Below, piece by piece: positions 37,880-52,233 of a stretch of DNA of 64,000 nt (positions are counted from its first letter, which is position 1; every line of letters starts with the position of its first letter). The position numbers were made by a program, and so were the translations under genes. This stretch comes from Xylocopa sonorina (lineage: Eukaryota; Arthropoda; Insecta; Hymenoptera; Apidae): NCBI RefSeq assembly GCF_050948175.1, contig NW_027490164.1, positions 744,001 through 808,000 of the forward strand, written 5' to 3'. Under the pieces are notes generated by a model. It worked only from the letters and a program-made list of their open reading frames with translations. It made no database searches and was not told where the DNA came from.

Positions 37880-40530
37880 ATTCATTGCGAAGTGTCATGT
37901 ATACCTCGTATTCACATCAAAAGAATGTAAATGCGAATCTTCCTTGCTAGGAAATAGCGCTTGCAGATGTCTACGTTTCGTAGCAATAGTGTTTTAATGC
38001 TTCTCAAAACGCGATATCGCACCTCTCTTCTATGTTTCATGATAAGATATAATATTTATTGCGAAGCGTCATGTATACCTCGTATTCGCTTCAGAAGAAT
38101 GTAAATGCGACTATTACTTGCTAGGAAATGGCGTTTGCAGATGCCTACGTATCATAGCAATAGGGTTCTAATGGTTTTCAGAACGCGATATCGCATCTCA
38201 TTTCCATGTTTCGTGATAAGAAAGAATATTCATTCCGAATGGTCATGTATACCTTGTATTCACTTCAAAAGAATGTAAATGCGACTATTGCCTGCTAGGA
38301 AATAGTGTTTGCAGATGTCTACGTATCGTAGCAATAGCGTTCTAATGCTACTTCAATCGCGATATGACACCCCATTTATATGTTTCGTGATAAGATATAA
38401 TATTCATTGCGAAGTGTCATGTATACATCGTATTCACTACAAAAGAATGTAATTCCGACACTTCCATGCTAGGAAATAACGTTTGCAGAAGTCTCCGCGT
38501 CGAGGCCATAGATTTCTAATGCTTCTTAGAACGCGATATCGCATCTCTCTTCTATGTTTCATGATAAGATATAATATCCATTGAGAAGTGTCATGTATAC
38601 CTCCTCTTCTATCCAAACAAATGTAACTGCGACACTTCCTTGCTAGGAAATGGCGTATTCAGATGTCTACGTATCGTAGCAATAGCGTTCTAATGCTACT
38701 TAAATCGAGATATCGCATCCCACTTATATAGTTTTCGTGATAAGATATAATATTCACTGCGCAATGGCATGTATACCTCGTATTCACTTCGAAAGAATGT
38801 AAATGCGACACTTCCATGCTAGGAAATAGCGTCTGCAGATGTCTACGCGTCGAGGCAATAAGGTTCTAATGCTTCTTAGAACGCGATATCGCATCTCACT
38901 TCTATGTTTCGTGATAAGATATAATATTCACTGCGAGGTGTCATGTACACCTCGTATTCACATCAAAAGAATGTAAATGCGACTATTCCTTGCTAGGGCA
39001 TAGCGTTTGCAGATGCCTACGTATCGTAGCAATAGAGTTCTAATGCTACTTAAATCGCGATATCGCTTCTCATTTCTATGTTTCATGATAAGATATAATA
39101 TTCATTGCGAATTGTCATGTATACCTCGTATTCACTTCAAAAGAATGTAAATCCGACTATTCCTTCCTAGGAAATAGCGTTTGCAGATGCCAACGTATCA
39201 TAGCAATAGAGTTCTAATGCTTCTTAGATCGCGATATCGCATCTCAAATCTATGATTCGTGATAAGTTATAATATTCATTCCGAAGTGTCATGTATTCCT
39301 CGAATTCACTTCAATAGAATGTAAGTGCCACACTTCCATGCTAGGAAATAGCGTTTGCAGATCCCTACATATCGTAGCAATAGTGTTCTAATGCTTCTCA
39401 AAACGCGATAACGCATCTCATTTCTATGCTTCATGATAAGATATAATATTCATTGCGAATGGTCATGTATACCTTGTATTCACTTCAAAAGAATGTAAAT
39501 GCGACTATTCCTTGCTAGGAAATAGCGTATTCATATGTCTACGTATCGTAGCAATAGAGTTCTAATGCTACTTAAATCGCGATATGAATCTTCAGTTATA
39601 TGTTTCGTGATAAGATATAATATTCATTGCGAAGTGTCATGTATACCTCGTATTCACATCAAAAGAATGTAAATGCGAATCTTCCTTGCTAGGAAATAGC
39701 GCTTGCAGATGTCTACGTTTCGTAGCAATAGAGTTCTAATGCTACTTAAATCGCGATATCGCATTTCATTTCTATGTTTCGTGATAAGATATAATATTCA
39801 CTGCGAGGTGTCATGTACACCTCGTATTCACTTCAAAAGAATGTAAATGCGACACTTCCTTGCTAGGAAATAGCGTATTCAGATGTCTACGTATCGTAGC
39901 AATAGAGTTCTAATGCTACTTAAATCGCGATATCGCATCTCATTTCTATGTTTCGTGATAAGATATAATATTCATTGCGAATGGTCATGTATACCTCGTA
40001 TTCACATCAAAAGAATGTAAATGCGACTATTGCTTGCTAGGAAATAGCGTTTGCAGATATCTCCACATCGAGGCAATAGGGTTCTAATGCTTCCTAAGAC
40101 GCGATATCGCAACTCACTTGTATACTACATGATAAGTTATAATATTCATTCCGAAGTGTCATGTAAACCTCGAATACATTTCACAAGAATGTAAATGCGA
40201 CTATTGCTTGCTAGGAAATAGCGTTTGCAGATATCTCCGCTTCGGGGCAATAGGTTTCTAATGCATCTTAAAACGCGATGTCGCATCTCACTTGTATGTT
40301 ACATGATAAGATATAATATTCATTGCGAAGTGTCATGTATACCTCCTATTCACTCCAAACGAATGTAACTGCGAATCTCCCTTGCTAGGAAATAGCGTTT
40401 GCAGATGTCTACGTAGCGTAGCAATGCAGTTCTAATGCTTCGCAAAACGCGATATCGCATCTCATTTCTATGCTTCGTGATAAGATACAATATTCATTGC
40501 GAAGTGTCATGTACACCTCGTATTCACTAC

Positions 40531-40760
40531 AAAAGTATGTAAACGCGACACTTCCATGCTAGGAAATAGCGTCTGCAGATGTCTACGCGTCGAGGCAATA
40601 GAGTTGTAATGCTTCCTAAAACGCGATATCGCATCTCCCTTCTATGTTTCGTGATAAGATATAATATTCATTGCGAAGTGTCATGTACACCTCGTATTCA
40701 CTTCAAAAGAAAGTAAATGCGACTATTGCTTGCTAGGAGATAGCGTTTGCAGATGTCTAC
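40531..40760 (+). repeat. Segment recurring at 44011, offset 3480 bp
   Basis: The rare run ctacaaaagtatgtaaacgc occurs here and at about 44009, exactly 20 monomers away, followed in both by ctacgcgtcgaggcaatag, gagttgtaatgcttc and cttcaaaagaaagtaaatgc. Confidence 0.75.
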
Positions 40761-41629
40761 GTATCGTAGCAATAAAGTTCTAATGCTACTTAAATTGCGA
40801 TATCGCAACTCATCTATATGTTTCCTGATAAGATATAATATTCATTGCGAAGTGTCATGTATACCACGTATTCACTCCAAACGAATGTAAATGCGACACT
40901 TCCTTGCTAGGAAATAGCGTTTGCAGATGCTTGAGTAGCGTAGCAATAGGGTTCTAATGCGTCTTAGATCGCGATATCGCATCTCATTTCTATGTTTCGT
41001 GATAAGATATAATATTCATTGCAAAGTGTCATGTATAGCTGGTGTTCACTACAAAAGAACGTAAATGCGACACTTCCATGCTAGGAAATAGCGTCTGCAG
41101 ATGTGTACGCGTCGAGGCAATAGAGTTCTAATGCTTCTTAAAACGCGATATCGCATCTCAATTATATGTCACATGATAAGATATAATATTCATTGCGAAG
41201 TGTCATGTATACCTCGTATTCAATTCAAAAGAATGTAAACGCGACTATTGCTTGCTAGGATATAGCGCTTGCAGATGTCTTCGTATCGTAGCAATAGAGT
41301 TCTAATGCTACTTAAATCGCGATATCGCATCTCATTTATATGTTTCATGATAAGATATAATATTCATTGCAAAGTGTCATGTATAGCTGGTGTTCACTAC
41401 AAAAGAACGTAAATGCGACACTTCCATGCTAGGAAATAGCGTCTGCAGATGTCTACGCGTCGAGGCAATAGAGTTCTAATGCTTCTTAAAACGCGATATC
41501 GCATCTCAATTCTATGTAACATGATAAGATATAATGTTCATTGCGAAGTGTCATGTATACCTCGTATTCACTTCAAAAGAATGTAAATGCGAATCTTACT
41601 TCCTAGCAATTAGCGTTTGCAGTTGTCTA

Positions 41630-42237
41630 CGTATCGTAGCAATAGAGTTCTAATGCTGCTTAGATCGCGATATCGCATCTCATTTCTATGTTTCGTGATA
41701 AGATATAATATTCATTCCGAAGTGTCATGTAAACCTCGAATTCATTTCAACAGAATGTAAATGCGACTATTGCCTGCTAGGAAATAGCGTTTGCAGATGT
41801 CTCCGCATCGAGGCCATAGACTTCTAATGCTTCTTAAAACGCGATATCGCATCCCTCTTCTGTGTTTCATGATAAGATATAATATTCATTGCGAAGTGTC
41901 ATGCATACCTCGTATTCACTACAAAAGAATGTAAATGCGACTACTGCTTGCTAGGAAATAGCGTTTGTAGATGTCTCCGCATCGAGACCGTAGAGTTCTA
42001 ATGCTTCTTAAAACGCAATATCGCATCCCCCCACTGTGTTTCATGATAAGATATAATATTCATTGCGAAGTGTCATGTATACCTCGTATTCACTTCACAC
42101 GAATATAAATGCGACTACTGCTTGCTAGGAAATAGCGTTTGCAGATGTCTACGTATCGTAGCAATAGCGTTCTAATGCTACTTATATCGCGATATGACAC
42201 CTAATTTATATGTTTCGTGACAAGATATAATATTCAT
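41630..42237 (+). repeat. Segment copied to 44240-44847, offset 2610 bp
   Basis: About 3.5 monomers recur 15 x 174 bp downstream. Markers: ttcatttcaacagaatg (41741 and 44351), tattgcctgctagg, catcgagaccgtagag, and cactgtgtttcatgataag. The end is marked by cattgcgaag here against cattccgaag in the other copy. Confidence 0.82.
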
Positions 42238-42782
42238 TGCGAAGTGTCATGTATACCTCGTATTCACTTCAAAAGAATGTAAATCCGACTATTCCTTGCT
42301 AGGAAATAGCGTTTGCAGATGCCTACATATCATAGCAACAGAATTCTAATGCTACTTAAATCGCGATATCGCATCTCTCTTCTATGGTTCGTGATAAGAT
42401 ATAATGTTCTTTGCGAAGTGTCATGTATACCTCGTATTCACTTCAAAAGAATGTAAATGCGAATCTTCCCTGCTAGGAAATAGCGTTTGCAGATGCCTAC
42501 GTATCGTAGCAATAGAGTTCTAATGCTTCTTATATCGCGATATCGCATCTCATTTCTATGCTTCGTGATAAGATATAATATTCATTCCGAAGTGTCATGC
42601 ATACCACGAATTCCCTTCAAAAGAATGTAAATGCGACACTTCCATGCTAGGAAATATCGTTTGCAGATAGCTGCGCATCGAGGCAATAGGGTTCTAATGC
42701 TTCTTAAAACGCGATATCGCATCTCTCTACTATGCTTCAGGATAAGATATAATAATCATTGCGAAGTGTCATGTATACCTCG

Positions 42783-43480
42783 TATTCACTCCAAACGAAT
42801 GTAAATGCGACACTTCCTTGCTAGGAAATAGCGTATTCAGATGTCTACGTATCGTAGCAATAGAGTTCTAATGCTACTTAAATCGCGATATCGCATCTCA
42901 TTTCTATGTTTCGTGATAAGATATAATATTCATTGCGAAGTGTCATGCATACCACCTATTCACTCCAAACGAACGCAAATGCGACACTTCCTTGCTAGGA
43001 AATAGCGTCTGCAGATGTCTACGCATCGAGGCAATAGAGTTCTAATGCTTCTTAAAACGCGATATCGCATCTCACTTCTATGTTTCATGATAAGATATAA
43101 TATTCATTGCGAAGTGTCATGTATACCTCGTATTCACTCCAAACGAATGTAAATGCGACACTTCCTTGCTAGGAAATAGCGTATTCAGATGTCTACGTAT
43201 CGTAGCAATAGAGTTCTAATGCTACCTAAATCGCGATATCGCATCTCATTTCTATGTTTCGTGATAAGATATAATATTCATTGCGAAGTGCCATGCATAC
43301 CACCTATTCACTCCAAACGAATGTAAATGCGACACTTCCTTGCTAGGAAATAGCGTCTGCAGATGTCTACGCATCGAGGCAATAGAGTTCTAATGCTTCT
43401 TAAAACGCGATATCGCGTCTCACTTCTATGTTTCATGATAAGATATAATATTCATTGCGAAGTGTCATGTATACCTCGTA
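42783..43480 (+). repeat. Dimer higher-order repeat, 348 bp period, two copies
   Basis: The string tattcactccaaacgaatg followed by a gcgtattcag monomer and then a gcgtctgcag monomer occurs at 42783 and 43131, 348 bp apart (2 x 174). The cataccacctattcactcc variant marks the second monomer of both pairs. Confidence 0.82.
42825..42998 (+). repeat. Representative 174-bp monomer with all four dyads
   Basis: This unit is exactly 174 bp. It holds CTACGTATCGTAG at 42845-42857, GCGATATCGC at 42885-42894, GAAGTGTC at 42937-42944 with its reverse complement GACACTTC at 42983-42990 (38 bp apart), and TTCCT-TGCT-AGGAA at 42988-43001, crossing into the next unit. An AT-rich tract (gataagatataatattcatt) lies between dyads 2 and 3. 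Such features are common in centromeric satellites and could seed cruciforms or bind a dimeric protein; no binding is shown. Confidence 0.85.
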
Positions 43481-44239
43481 CTCACTTCAAAAGAATGTAA
43501 ATGCGACACTTCCATGCTAGGAAATAGGGTCTGCAGATGTCTCCGCATCGATGCCATAGAGTTCTAATGCTTCTTAAAACGCGATATCGCATCTCAATTC
43601 TATGTTTCATGATATGATATAATATTCATTGCGAAGTGTCATGTATAACTAGTATTCACTTCAAAAGAATGTAAATGCGACGTTTCCATCCTAGGAAATA
43701 TCGTTTGCAGATGTCTACGTATCGTAGCAAAAGAGTTCTAATGCTTCTTAAAACGAAATGTCACATTTCATTTCTATGTTTGTTGATAAGATATAATATT
43801 CATTGCGAAGTGTCATGTATACCTCGTATTCGATTCAAACGAATGTAAATGCGACTATTTCTTGCTAAGGTATAGCGTTTGCAGATGCCTACGGATCGTA
43901 GCAATAGAGCTCTAATGCTTCTTAGATTGCGATATCGCATCTCATTTCTATGCTTCGTGATAAGGTATAATGTTCATTGCGAAGTGTCACGTATACCTCG
44001 TATTCACTACAAAAGTATGTAAACGCGACACTTCCATGCTAGGAAATAGCGTCTGCAGATGTCTACGCGTCGAGGCAATAGAGTTGTAATGCTTCTTAAA
44101 ACGCGATATCGCATCTCTCTTCTATGTTTCGTGATAAGATATAATATTCATTGCGAAGTGTCATGTACACCTCGTATTCACTTCAAAAGAAAGTAAATGC
44201 GACTATTGCTTGCTAGCAAATAGCGTTTGCAGATGTCTA

Positions 44240-44847
44240 CGTATCGTAGCAATAGAGTTGTAATGCTGCTTAGATCGCGATATCGCATCTCATTTCTATG
44301 TTTCGTGATAAGTTATAATATTCATTCCGAAGTGTCATGTAAACCTCGAATTCATTTCAACAGAATGTAAATGCGACTATTGCCTGCTAGGAAATAGCGT
44401 TTGCAGATGTCTCCGCATCGAGGCCATAGACTTCTAATGCTTCTTAAAACGCGATATCGCATCCCTCTTCTGTGTTTCATGATAAGATATAATATTCATT
44501 GCGAAGTGTCATGCATACCTCGTATTCACTACAAAAGAATGTAAATGCGACTACTGCTTGCTAGGAAATAGCGTTTGTAGATGTCTCCGCATCGAGACCG
44601 TAGAGTTCTAATGCTTCTTAAAACGCGATATCGCATCCCTCCACTGTGTTTCATGATAAGATATAATATTCATTGCGAAGTGTCATGTATACCTCGTATT
44701 CACTTCACACGAATATAAATGCGACTACTGCTTGCTAGGAAATAGCGTTTGCAGATGTTTACGTATCGTAGCAATAGCGTTCTAATGCTACTTATATCGC
44801 GATATGACACCTCATTTATATGTTTCGTGACAAGATATAATATTCAT
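44240..44847 (+). repeat. Second copy of 41630-42237
   Basis: Same order of variants as 41630-42237 at +2610 bp, with small changes such as gcgatatcgcatccctccac here and gcaatatcgcatccccccac there. Confidence 0.82.
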
Positions 44848-45190
44848 TCCGAAGTGTCATGTATACCTCGAATTCACTTCAAAAGAATCTAAATGCGACA
44901 TTTCCATGCTAGGAAATAGCCCTTGCAGATATCTCCGCATTGAGGCAATAGAGTCCTAATGCTTCTTAAAACGAGATGTCGCATTACATTTCTATGTTTC
45001 GTGATAAGATATAATATTCATTGCGAAGTGTCATGCATACCTCCTATTCACTCCAAACGAATGTAAATGCGACACTTCCTTGCTAGGAAATAGCGTCTGC
45101 AGATGTCTTCGCATCGAGGCGGTAGAGTTCTAATGCTTCTCAAAATGCGATATCGCATCTCACTCCTATGTTTCATGATAAGATACAATA
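44845..45190 (+). repeat. Two-monomer segment copied to 46411-46756, offset 1566 bp
   Basis: The markers cattccgaagtgtcatg, gaatctaaatgcgacatttc, aatagcccttgcagatatc, gcattacatttctatg and cttcgcatcgaggcgg recur 9 x 174 bp downstream. The match stops where this copy reads cattacgaagtg. Confidence 0.82.
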
Positions 45191-46410
45191 TTCATTACGA
45201 AGTGTCATGTACACCCCGTATTCACTTCAAAAGAAAGTAAATGCGGCTATTGCATGCTAGGAGATAGCGTTTGCAGATGTCTACGCATCGTAGCAATAAA
45301 GTTCTAATGCTACTTAAATCGCGATATGACACCTCATTTATATGTTTCGTGACAAGATATAATATTCATTGCGAAGTGTCATGTATACCTCGAATACACT
45401 TCAAAAGTATGTAAATGCGACTATTCCTTGCTAGGAAACAGCGTTTGCAGATGTCTACGTATCGTAGCAATAGTGTTCTAATGCTTCTTAGATCGCGATA
45501 TCACATCTCATTTATACGTTTCGTGATTAGATATAATATTCATTGCGAAGTGTCATGTATACCTCGTATATACTTCAAAAAATGTAAATGCGACACTTCC
45601 ATGCTAGGAAATAGCGTTTGCAGATATCTCCGCTTCGGGGCAATAGGTTTCTAATGCATCTTAAAACGCGATGTCGCATCTCACTTGTATGTTACATGAT
45701 AAGATATAATATTCATTGCGAAGTGTCATGTATACCTCCTATTCACTCCAAACGAATGTAACTGCGAATCTCCCTTGCTAGGAAATAGAGTTTGCAGATG
45801 TCTACGTATCGTAGCAATAGAGTTCTAATGCTTCTTAAAACGCGATATCGCATCCTTCTTCTGTGTTTCATTATGAGATATAATATTCATTCCGAAGTGT
45901 CATGTATACCTCCAATTCACTTCAAAAGAATGTAAATGCGACACTTCCATGCTAGGAAATAGCGTTTGCAGATATCTCCACATCGAGGAAAATAGGGTTC
46001 TAATGCTTCTTAAGACGCGATATCGCATCTCACTTATATGTTACATGATAAGATATAATGTTCATTGCGAAGTGTCATGTATACCTCGTATTCACTTCAA
46101 AAGAATGTAAATGCGAATCTTCCTTGCTAGGAAATAGCGTTTGCAGATGTCTACGCGTCGAGGCAATAAGGTTCTAATGCTTCTTAAAACGCGATATCGC
46201 ATCTCACTTCTATGATTCATGATAAGATATATTATTCATTGCGAAGTGTCATGTATACCTCGTATTCACTTCAAAATAATGTAAATGCGACTCTTCCTTG
46301 CTAGGAAATAGCGTTTGCAGATGCCTACGTATCGTAGCAATAGAGTTCTAATGCTGCTTAAATCGCGATATCGCATCTCATTTCTATGTTTCGTGATAAA
46401 TTATAATATT

Positions 46411-46756
46411 CATTCCGAAGTGTCATGTATACCTCGAATTCACTTCAAAAGAATCTAAATGCGACATTTCCATGCTAGGAAATAGCCCTTGCAGATATCT
46501 CCGCATTGAGGCAGTAGAGTCCTAATGCTTCTTAAAACGAGATGTCGCATTACATTTCTATGTTTCGTGATAAGATATAATATTCATTGCGAAGTGTCAT
46601 GCATACCTCCTATTCACTCCAAACGAATGTAAATGCGACACTTCCTTGCTGGGAAATAGCGTCTGCAGATGTCTTCGCATCGAGGCGGTAGAGTTCTAAT
46701 GCTTCTCAAAATGCGATATCGCATCTCACTCCTATGTTTCATGATAAGATATAATA
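46411..46756 (+). repeat. Second copy of 44845-45190
   Basis: Same rare variants as 44845-45190, 1566 bp downstream; one visible change is gaggcagtagagtcc for gaggcaatagagtcc. Confidence 0.82.
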
Positions 46757-49232
46757 TTCATTGCGAAGTGTCATGTATACCTCGTATTCACTTCAAAAGA
46801 ATGTAAATGCGACTGTTCCTTGCTAGGAAATAGCGTATTCAGATGTCTACGTATCGTAGCAGTAGAGTTCTAATGCTACTTAAACCGCGATATCGCATCT
46901 CATTTCTATGTTTCGTGATAAGAAAGAATATCCATTGCGAATGGTCATGTATACCTTGTATTCACTTCAAAAGAATGTAAATGCGGCTATTACTTGATAG
47001 GAAATAGCGTTTGCAGATGTCTACATATCGTAGCAATAGTGTTCTAATGCTACTTGAATCGCGATATGACACCTTATTTATATGTTTCGTGATAAGATAA
47101 TATTCATTGCGAAGTGTCATGTATACCTCGCATTCACTTCAGAAGAATGTAAGTGCGTCACTTCCATGCTAGGAAATAGCGTTTGCAGATGCCTCCGCAT
47201 TGAGGCCATAGAGTTCTAATGCTTCTTTAAATGCGATATCGCATCTCTCTCCTACGTTGCATGATAAGATATAATATTCATTACGAATTGTCATGTATAC
47301 CTCGTATTCACTTCAAAAGAATGTAAATGCGACTATTGCTTGCTAGGAAATAGCGTTTGCAGGTGTCTACGTATCGTAGCAATAGAGTTCTAATGCTACT
47401 TAAATCGCGAAATCGCATCTCATGTATATGTTTCGTGATAAGATATAATATTCATTGCCAAGTGTCATGTATACCCCGTATTCACTTTAAAAGAATGTAA
47501 GTGCGACACCTCCATGCTAGGAACTAGCGTTTGCAGATGTCTCCGCATCGAGGCCATAGAGTTCTAATGCTTCTGAAAACGCGATATCGAATCTCTCTTC
47601 TATGTTTCATGATAAGATATAATATTCATTGCGAAGTGTCATGTACACCTCGTATTCACTTCAAAAGAATGTAAATGCGACACCTCCATCCTAGGAAATA
47701 ACGTCTGCAGATGTCTACGCGTCGAGGCAATAGAGATCTAATGCTTCTTAAAACGCGATATCGCATCTCACTCCTATGTTTCACTAGAAGATATAATGTT
47801 CTTTGCGAAGCGTCATTTATACCTCGTATTCACTTCAAATGAATGTAAATGCGAATCTTTCTTGCTAGGAAATAACGTTTGCAGATGCCTATGTATCGCA
47901 GCAATAGAGTTCTAATGCTTCTTAGAACGCGATATCGCATCTCATTTCTATGTTTCATGATAAGTTATAATATTCATTCTGAAGTGTCATGTATACCTCG
48001 TATTCACTTCAAAAGAATGTAAATGCGAATCTTCCTTGCTAGGAAGTAGCGTTTGCAAATGTCTCCGCATCGACGCCATAGAGTTCTAATGCTTCTTAAA
48101 ACGCGATATCGCATCTCTCTTCTATGTTTCATGATAAGATATAATATTCATTGCGAAGTGTCATGTATACCTCGCATTCACTACAAAAGAATGAAAATGC
48201 GACATTTCCATGCTAGGAAATAGCCGTTGCAGATATCTCCGCAATGAGGCAATAGAGTCCTAATGCTTCTTAAAACGCGATATCGCATCCCTCTTCTGTG
48301 TTTCATGATAGGATATAATATTTATTGGGAAGTGTCATGTATACCTCGTATTCACTTCAAAAGAATGTAAATGCGACTACTGCTTGCTAGGAAATAGCGT
48401 TTGCAGATGTCTACGTATCGTAGCAATAGAGTTCTAATGCTTCTTAAAACGCGATATCGCATCTCACTCCTATGTTTCTCGAGAAGATATAATGTTCTTT
48501 GCGAAGTGTCACTTATACCTCGTATTCACTTCAAATGAATGTAAATGCGAATCTTTCTTGCTAGGAAATAGCGTCTGCAGATGTCTACTCGTCGAGGCAA
48601 TAGAGTTCTAATGATTCTTATGACGCGATATCGCATCTCACTTTTGTGTTACATGATAAGATATAATGTTCATAGCGAAGTGTAATGTATACCTCGTATT
48701 CACTTCAAAAGAATGTAAATGCGAATCTTCGTTGCTAGGAAATAGCGTTTGCAGATGTCTACGTATCGTAGCAATGGAGTTCTAATGCTTCATAAAACGC
48801 GTTATCGCATCTCTCTTCTATGTTTCATGATAAGATATAATATTCATTGCGAAGTGTCATGTACACCTCGTATTCACTTCAAAAGAATGTAAATGCGACA
48901 CTTCCGTGCTAGGAAATAGCGTCTGCAGATGTCTACGCGAAGAGGCAATAGAGTTCTAATGCTTCTTAAAACGCGATATCGCATCTCACTCCTATGTTTC
49001 ATGATAAGATATAATGTTCATTGCGAAGTGTCATGATTACCTCGTATTCACTTCAAAAGAATGTAAATGCGAATCTTCCTTGCTAGGAAATAGCCTTTGC
49101 AGATGTCTATGTATCGTAGCAATAGAGCTCGAATGCATCTCAAAACGCGATATCGCAACTCATTTCTATGCTTCGTGATAAGATATAATATTCATTGCGA
49201 AGTGTCATGTATACCACGTATTCACTTCAAAA

Positions 49233-49801
49233 GAATGTAAGTGCGACACTTCCATGCTAGGAAATAGCGTTTCCAGATGTCTCCGCGTCGAGGCCATAGA
49301 GTTTTAATGCTTCTTACAACGCGATATCGCATCGCTCTTCTATGTTTCATGATAAGATATAATATTCATTGCGAAGTGTCATGTATACCTCGTATTCACT
49401 TCAAAATATTGTAAATGCGACTATTGCTTGCTATGAAATAGCGTTTGCAGATGTCTACGTATCGTAGCAATAGAGTTATAATGCTACTTAAATCGCGATA
49501 TCGCATCTCATTTACATGTTTCATTATAAGATATAATATTCATTGCAAAGTGTCATGTATACCTCGTGTTCACTACAAAAGAACGTAAATGCGACACTTC
49601 CATGATAGGAAATAGAGTTTGCAGATGTCTCCGCATCGAGGCCATAGAGTTCTAATGCTTCTTAACACGCGATATCGCATCCCTCTTCTGTGATTCATCA
49701 TAAGAAATAATAATCAATGCGATGTGTCATGTATACCTCGTATTCACTTCATAAGAATTTAAATGCGACTATTGCTTGCTAGGAAATAGCGTTTGCAGAT
49801 G
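49233..49801 (+). repeat. Segment copied to 51666-52233, offset about 2433 bp
   Basis: Markers in order are cgtttccagatgtctccgcg, gagttttaatgcttcttac, cttcaaaatattgtaaatgc, gagttataatgc, cattataagatataat, and gtgattcatcataagaaat. All recur near 51666-52233. The offset, 14 monomers minus 3 bp, reflects small deletions between the copies (for example cattcgaagtg at about 51628). Confidence 0.82.
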
Positions 49802-50199
49802 TCTCCGCACCGAGGCCATAGAGTTCTAATGCTTCCTAAAACGCGATATCGCATCTCTCTTCTATGTTTCACGATAAGATATAATGTTCCTTGAGAAGTG
49901 TCATGTATACCTCGTATTCACTTCAAATGAATGTAAATGCGACTATTCCTTGCCAGGAAATAGCGTTTGCAGATGTCGACGTATCGAAGCAATAGATTTC
50001 TAAAGCTTCTTAAATCGCGATATCGTATCCCATTTCTAAGTTTCAGGATAAAATATAATATTCTTTGCGAAGTGTCATGTATACCTCGTATCCACTCCAA
50101 ACGAATGTAAATGCGACACTTCCTTGCTAGGAAATAGCGTTTGCAGATTTCTACGTATCGTAGCAATAGAGTTCTAATGCTTCTCAAAACGCGATATAT

Positions 50200-50892
50200 C
50201 ATCTCATATCTGTGCTTCATGTTAAGATATAATATTCATTGCGAAGTGTCATGTATACCTAGTATTCATACCAAACGAATGTAAATGCGACACTTCCTTG
50301 CTAGGAAATAGCGTGTTCAGATGTCTATGTATCGTAGCAATAGAGTTCTAATGCTTCTTAAAACGCGATATCGCATCTCACTTCTATGTTTCATGATAAG
50401 ATATAATATTCATTGCGAAGTGTCATGTATACCTCTAATTCAATTCAAAAGAATCTAAATGCGACATTTCCATGCTAGGAAACAGCCTTTTCAGATATCT
50501 CCGCATCGAAGCAATAGGGTTCTAATGCTTTTTAAAACGAGATGTCGCATCTCATTTCTATGTTTCGTGATAAGTTATAATATTCATTCCGAAGAGTCAA
50601 GTATACCTCGTATTCACTTCAAAAGAAAGTAAATGCGAATATTCCTTGCTAGGAAATAGCGTTTGCAGATATCTCCGCATCGAAGCAATAGGGTTCTAAT
50701 GCTTTTTAAAACGAGATATCGCATCTCATATCTGTGCTTCATGTTAAGATATAATATTCATTGCGAAGTGTCATGTATACCTAGTATTCATTCCAAACGA
50801 ATGTAAATGCGACACTTCCTTGCTAGGAAATAGCGTGTTCAGATGTCTATGTATCGTAGCAATAGAGTTCAAATGCTTCTCAAAACGCGATA
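50200..50892 (+). repeat. Local trimer copy, 522 bp offset
   Basis: The run catatctgtgcttcatgtta, then ctagtattcat, then gcgtgttcagatgtctatg, occurs at about 50205-50330 and again 522 bp (3 x 174) downstream (gttaagatataat at 50221 and 50743). The intervening monomers with gcgacatttccatgc or gaatattcc differ. Confidence 0.75.
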
Positions 50893-51665
50893 TCGCATCT
50901 CATTTCTATGCTTCATGATAAGGCATAATATTCGTTGCGAAGTGTCATGTATACCTCGTATTCACTCCAAACCAATGTAAATACGACACTTCCTTGCTAG
51001 GAAATAGCGTATTCAGATGTCTACGTATCATTGCTATAGAGTTCTAATGCTACTCAAATCGCGATATCGCATCTCATTTCTATGTTTCGTGATAAGATAT
51101 AATATTCATTGCGAAGTGTCATGTCTACCTCGTATTCACTTCAAAAGAATGTAAATGGGACTATTGCTTGCTAGGAAATAGCGTTTGCAGATGTCTACAC
51201 GTCGAGGCAATAGAGTTCTAATGCTTCTTAACGCGATATCGCATCTCAATTCGATGTTTCATGATAAGATATAATATTCATTGCGAAGTGTCATGTATAC
51301 CTCGTATTCACTCCAAACGTATGTAAATGCGACACTTCCTCGCCAGGAAATAGCGTACTCAGATGTCTACGTATCGTAGCAATAGCGTTCTAATGCTACT
51401 TAAATCGCGATATCGCATCTCATTCCTATGTTTCATGATAAGATATAATATTCATTGCGAAGTGTCATGCATACCTCGTATTCACGTCAAAAGAATGTAA
51501 GTGCGACACTTCCATGCTAGGAAATAGCGTTTGCAGATGTCTACGTATCGTAGCAATAGAGTTCTAATGCTTCTCAAAACGCGATATCGCATCTCATTTC
51601 TATGTTTCCTGATAAGATATAATATTCATTCGAAGTGTCATGTATACCTAGTGTTCATTCCAAAC

Positions 51666-52233
51666 GAATGTAAGTGCGACACTTCCATGCTAGGAAATAG
51701 CGTTTCCAGATGTCTCCGCGTCGAGGCCATAGAGTTTTAATGCTTCTTACAACGCGATATCGCATCGCTCTTCTATGTTTCATGATAAGATATAATATTC
51801 ATTGCGAAGTGTCATGTATACCTCGTATTCACTTCAAAATATTGTAAATGCGACTATTGCTTGCTATGAAATAGCGTTTGCAGATGTCTACGTATCGTAG
51901 CAATAGAGTTATAATGCTACTTAAATCGCGATATCGCATCTCATTTACATGTTTCATTATAAGATATAATATTCATTGCAAAGTGTCATGTATACCTCGT
52001 GTTCACTACAAAAGAACGTAAATGCGACACTTCCATGATAGGAAATAGAGTTTGCAGATGTCTCCGCATCGAGGCCATAGAGTTCTAATGCTTCTTAACA
52101 CGCGATAACGCATCCCTCTTCTGTGATTCATCATAAGAAATAATAATCATTGCGATGTGTCATGTATACCTCGTATTCACTTCATAAGAATGTAAATGCG
52201 ACTATTGCTTGCTAGGAAATAGCGTTTGCAGAT
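51666..52233 (+). repeat. Second copy of 49233-49801
   Basis: Same variant order as 49233-49801. It ends where this copy reads gcagatgcctacgtatcg and the other gcagatgtctccgcaccg. Confidence 0.82.

Noticed and set aside
42825..42998. CENP-B box
   Set aside because: No stretch of the monomer matches the TTCG-4N-A-2N-CGGG core; tttcgtgataag has only the first part.
45415..45654. 79-codon plus-strand open frame
   Set aside because: Satellite read-through, with no initiation context and no conservation between monomers.
49918..50220. 100-codon minus-strand open frame with internal repeat
   Set aside because: Two satellite monomers read in the one frame that lacks stops by chance here.
51531..51740. 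69-codon plus-strand open frame
   Set aside because: Satellite read-through; it shifts frame relative to the monomer at the 1-bp deletion near 51628.
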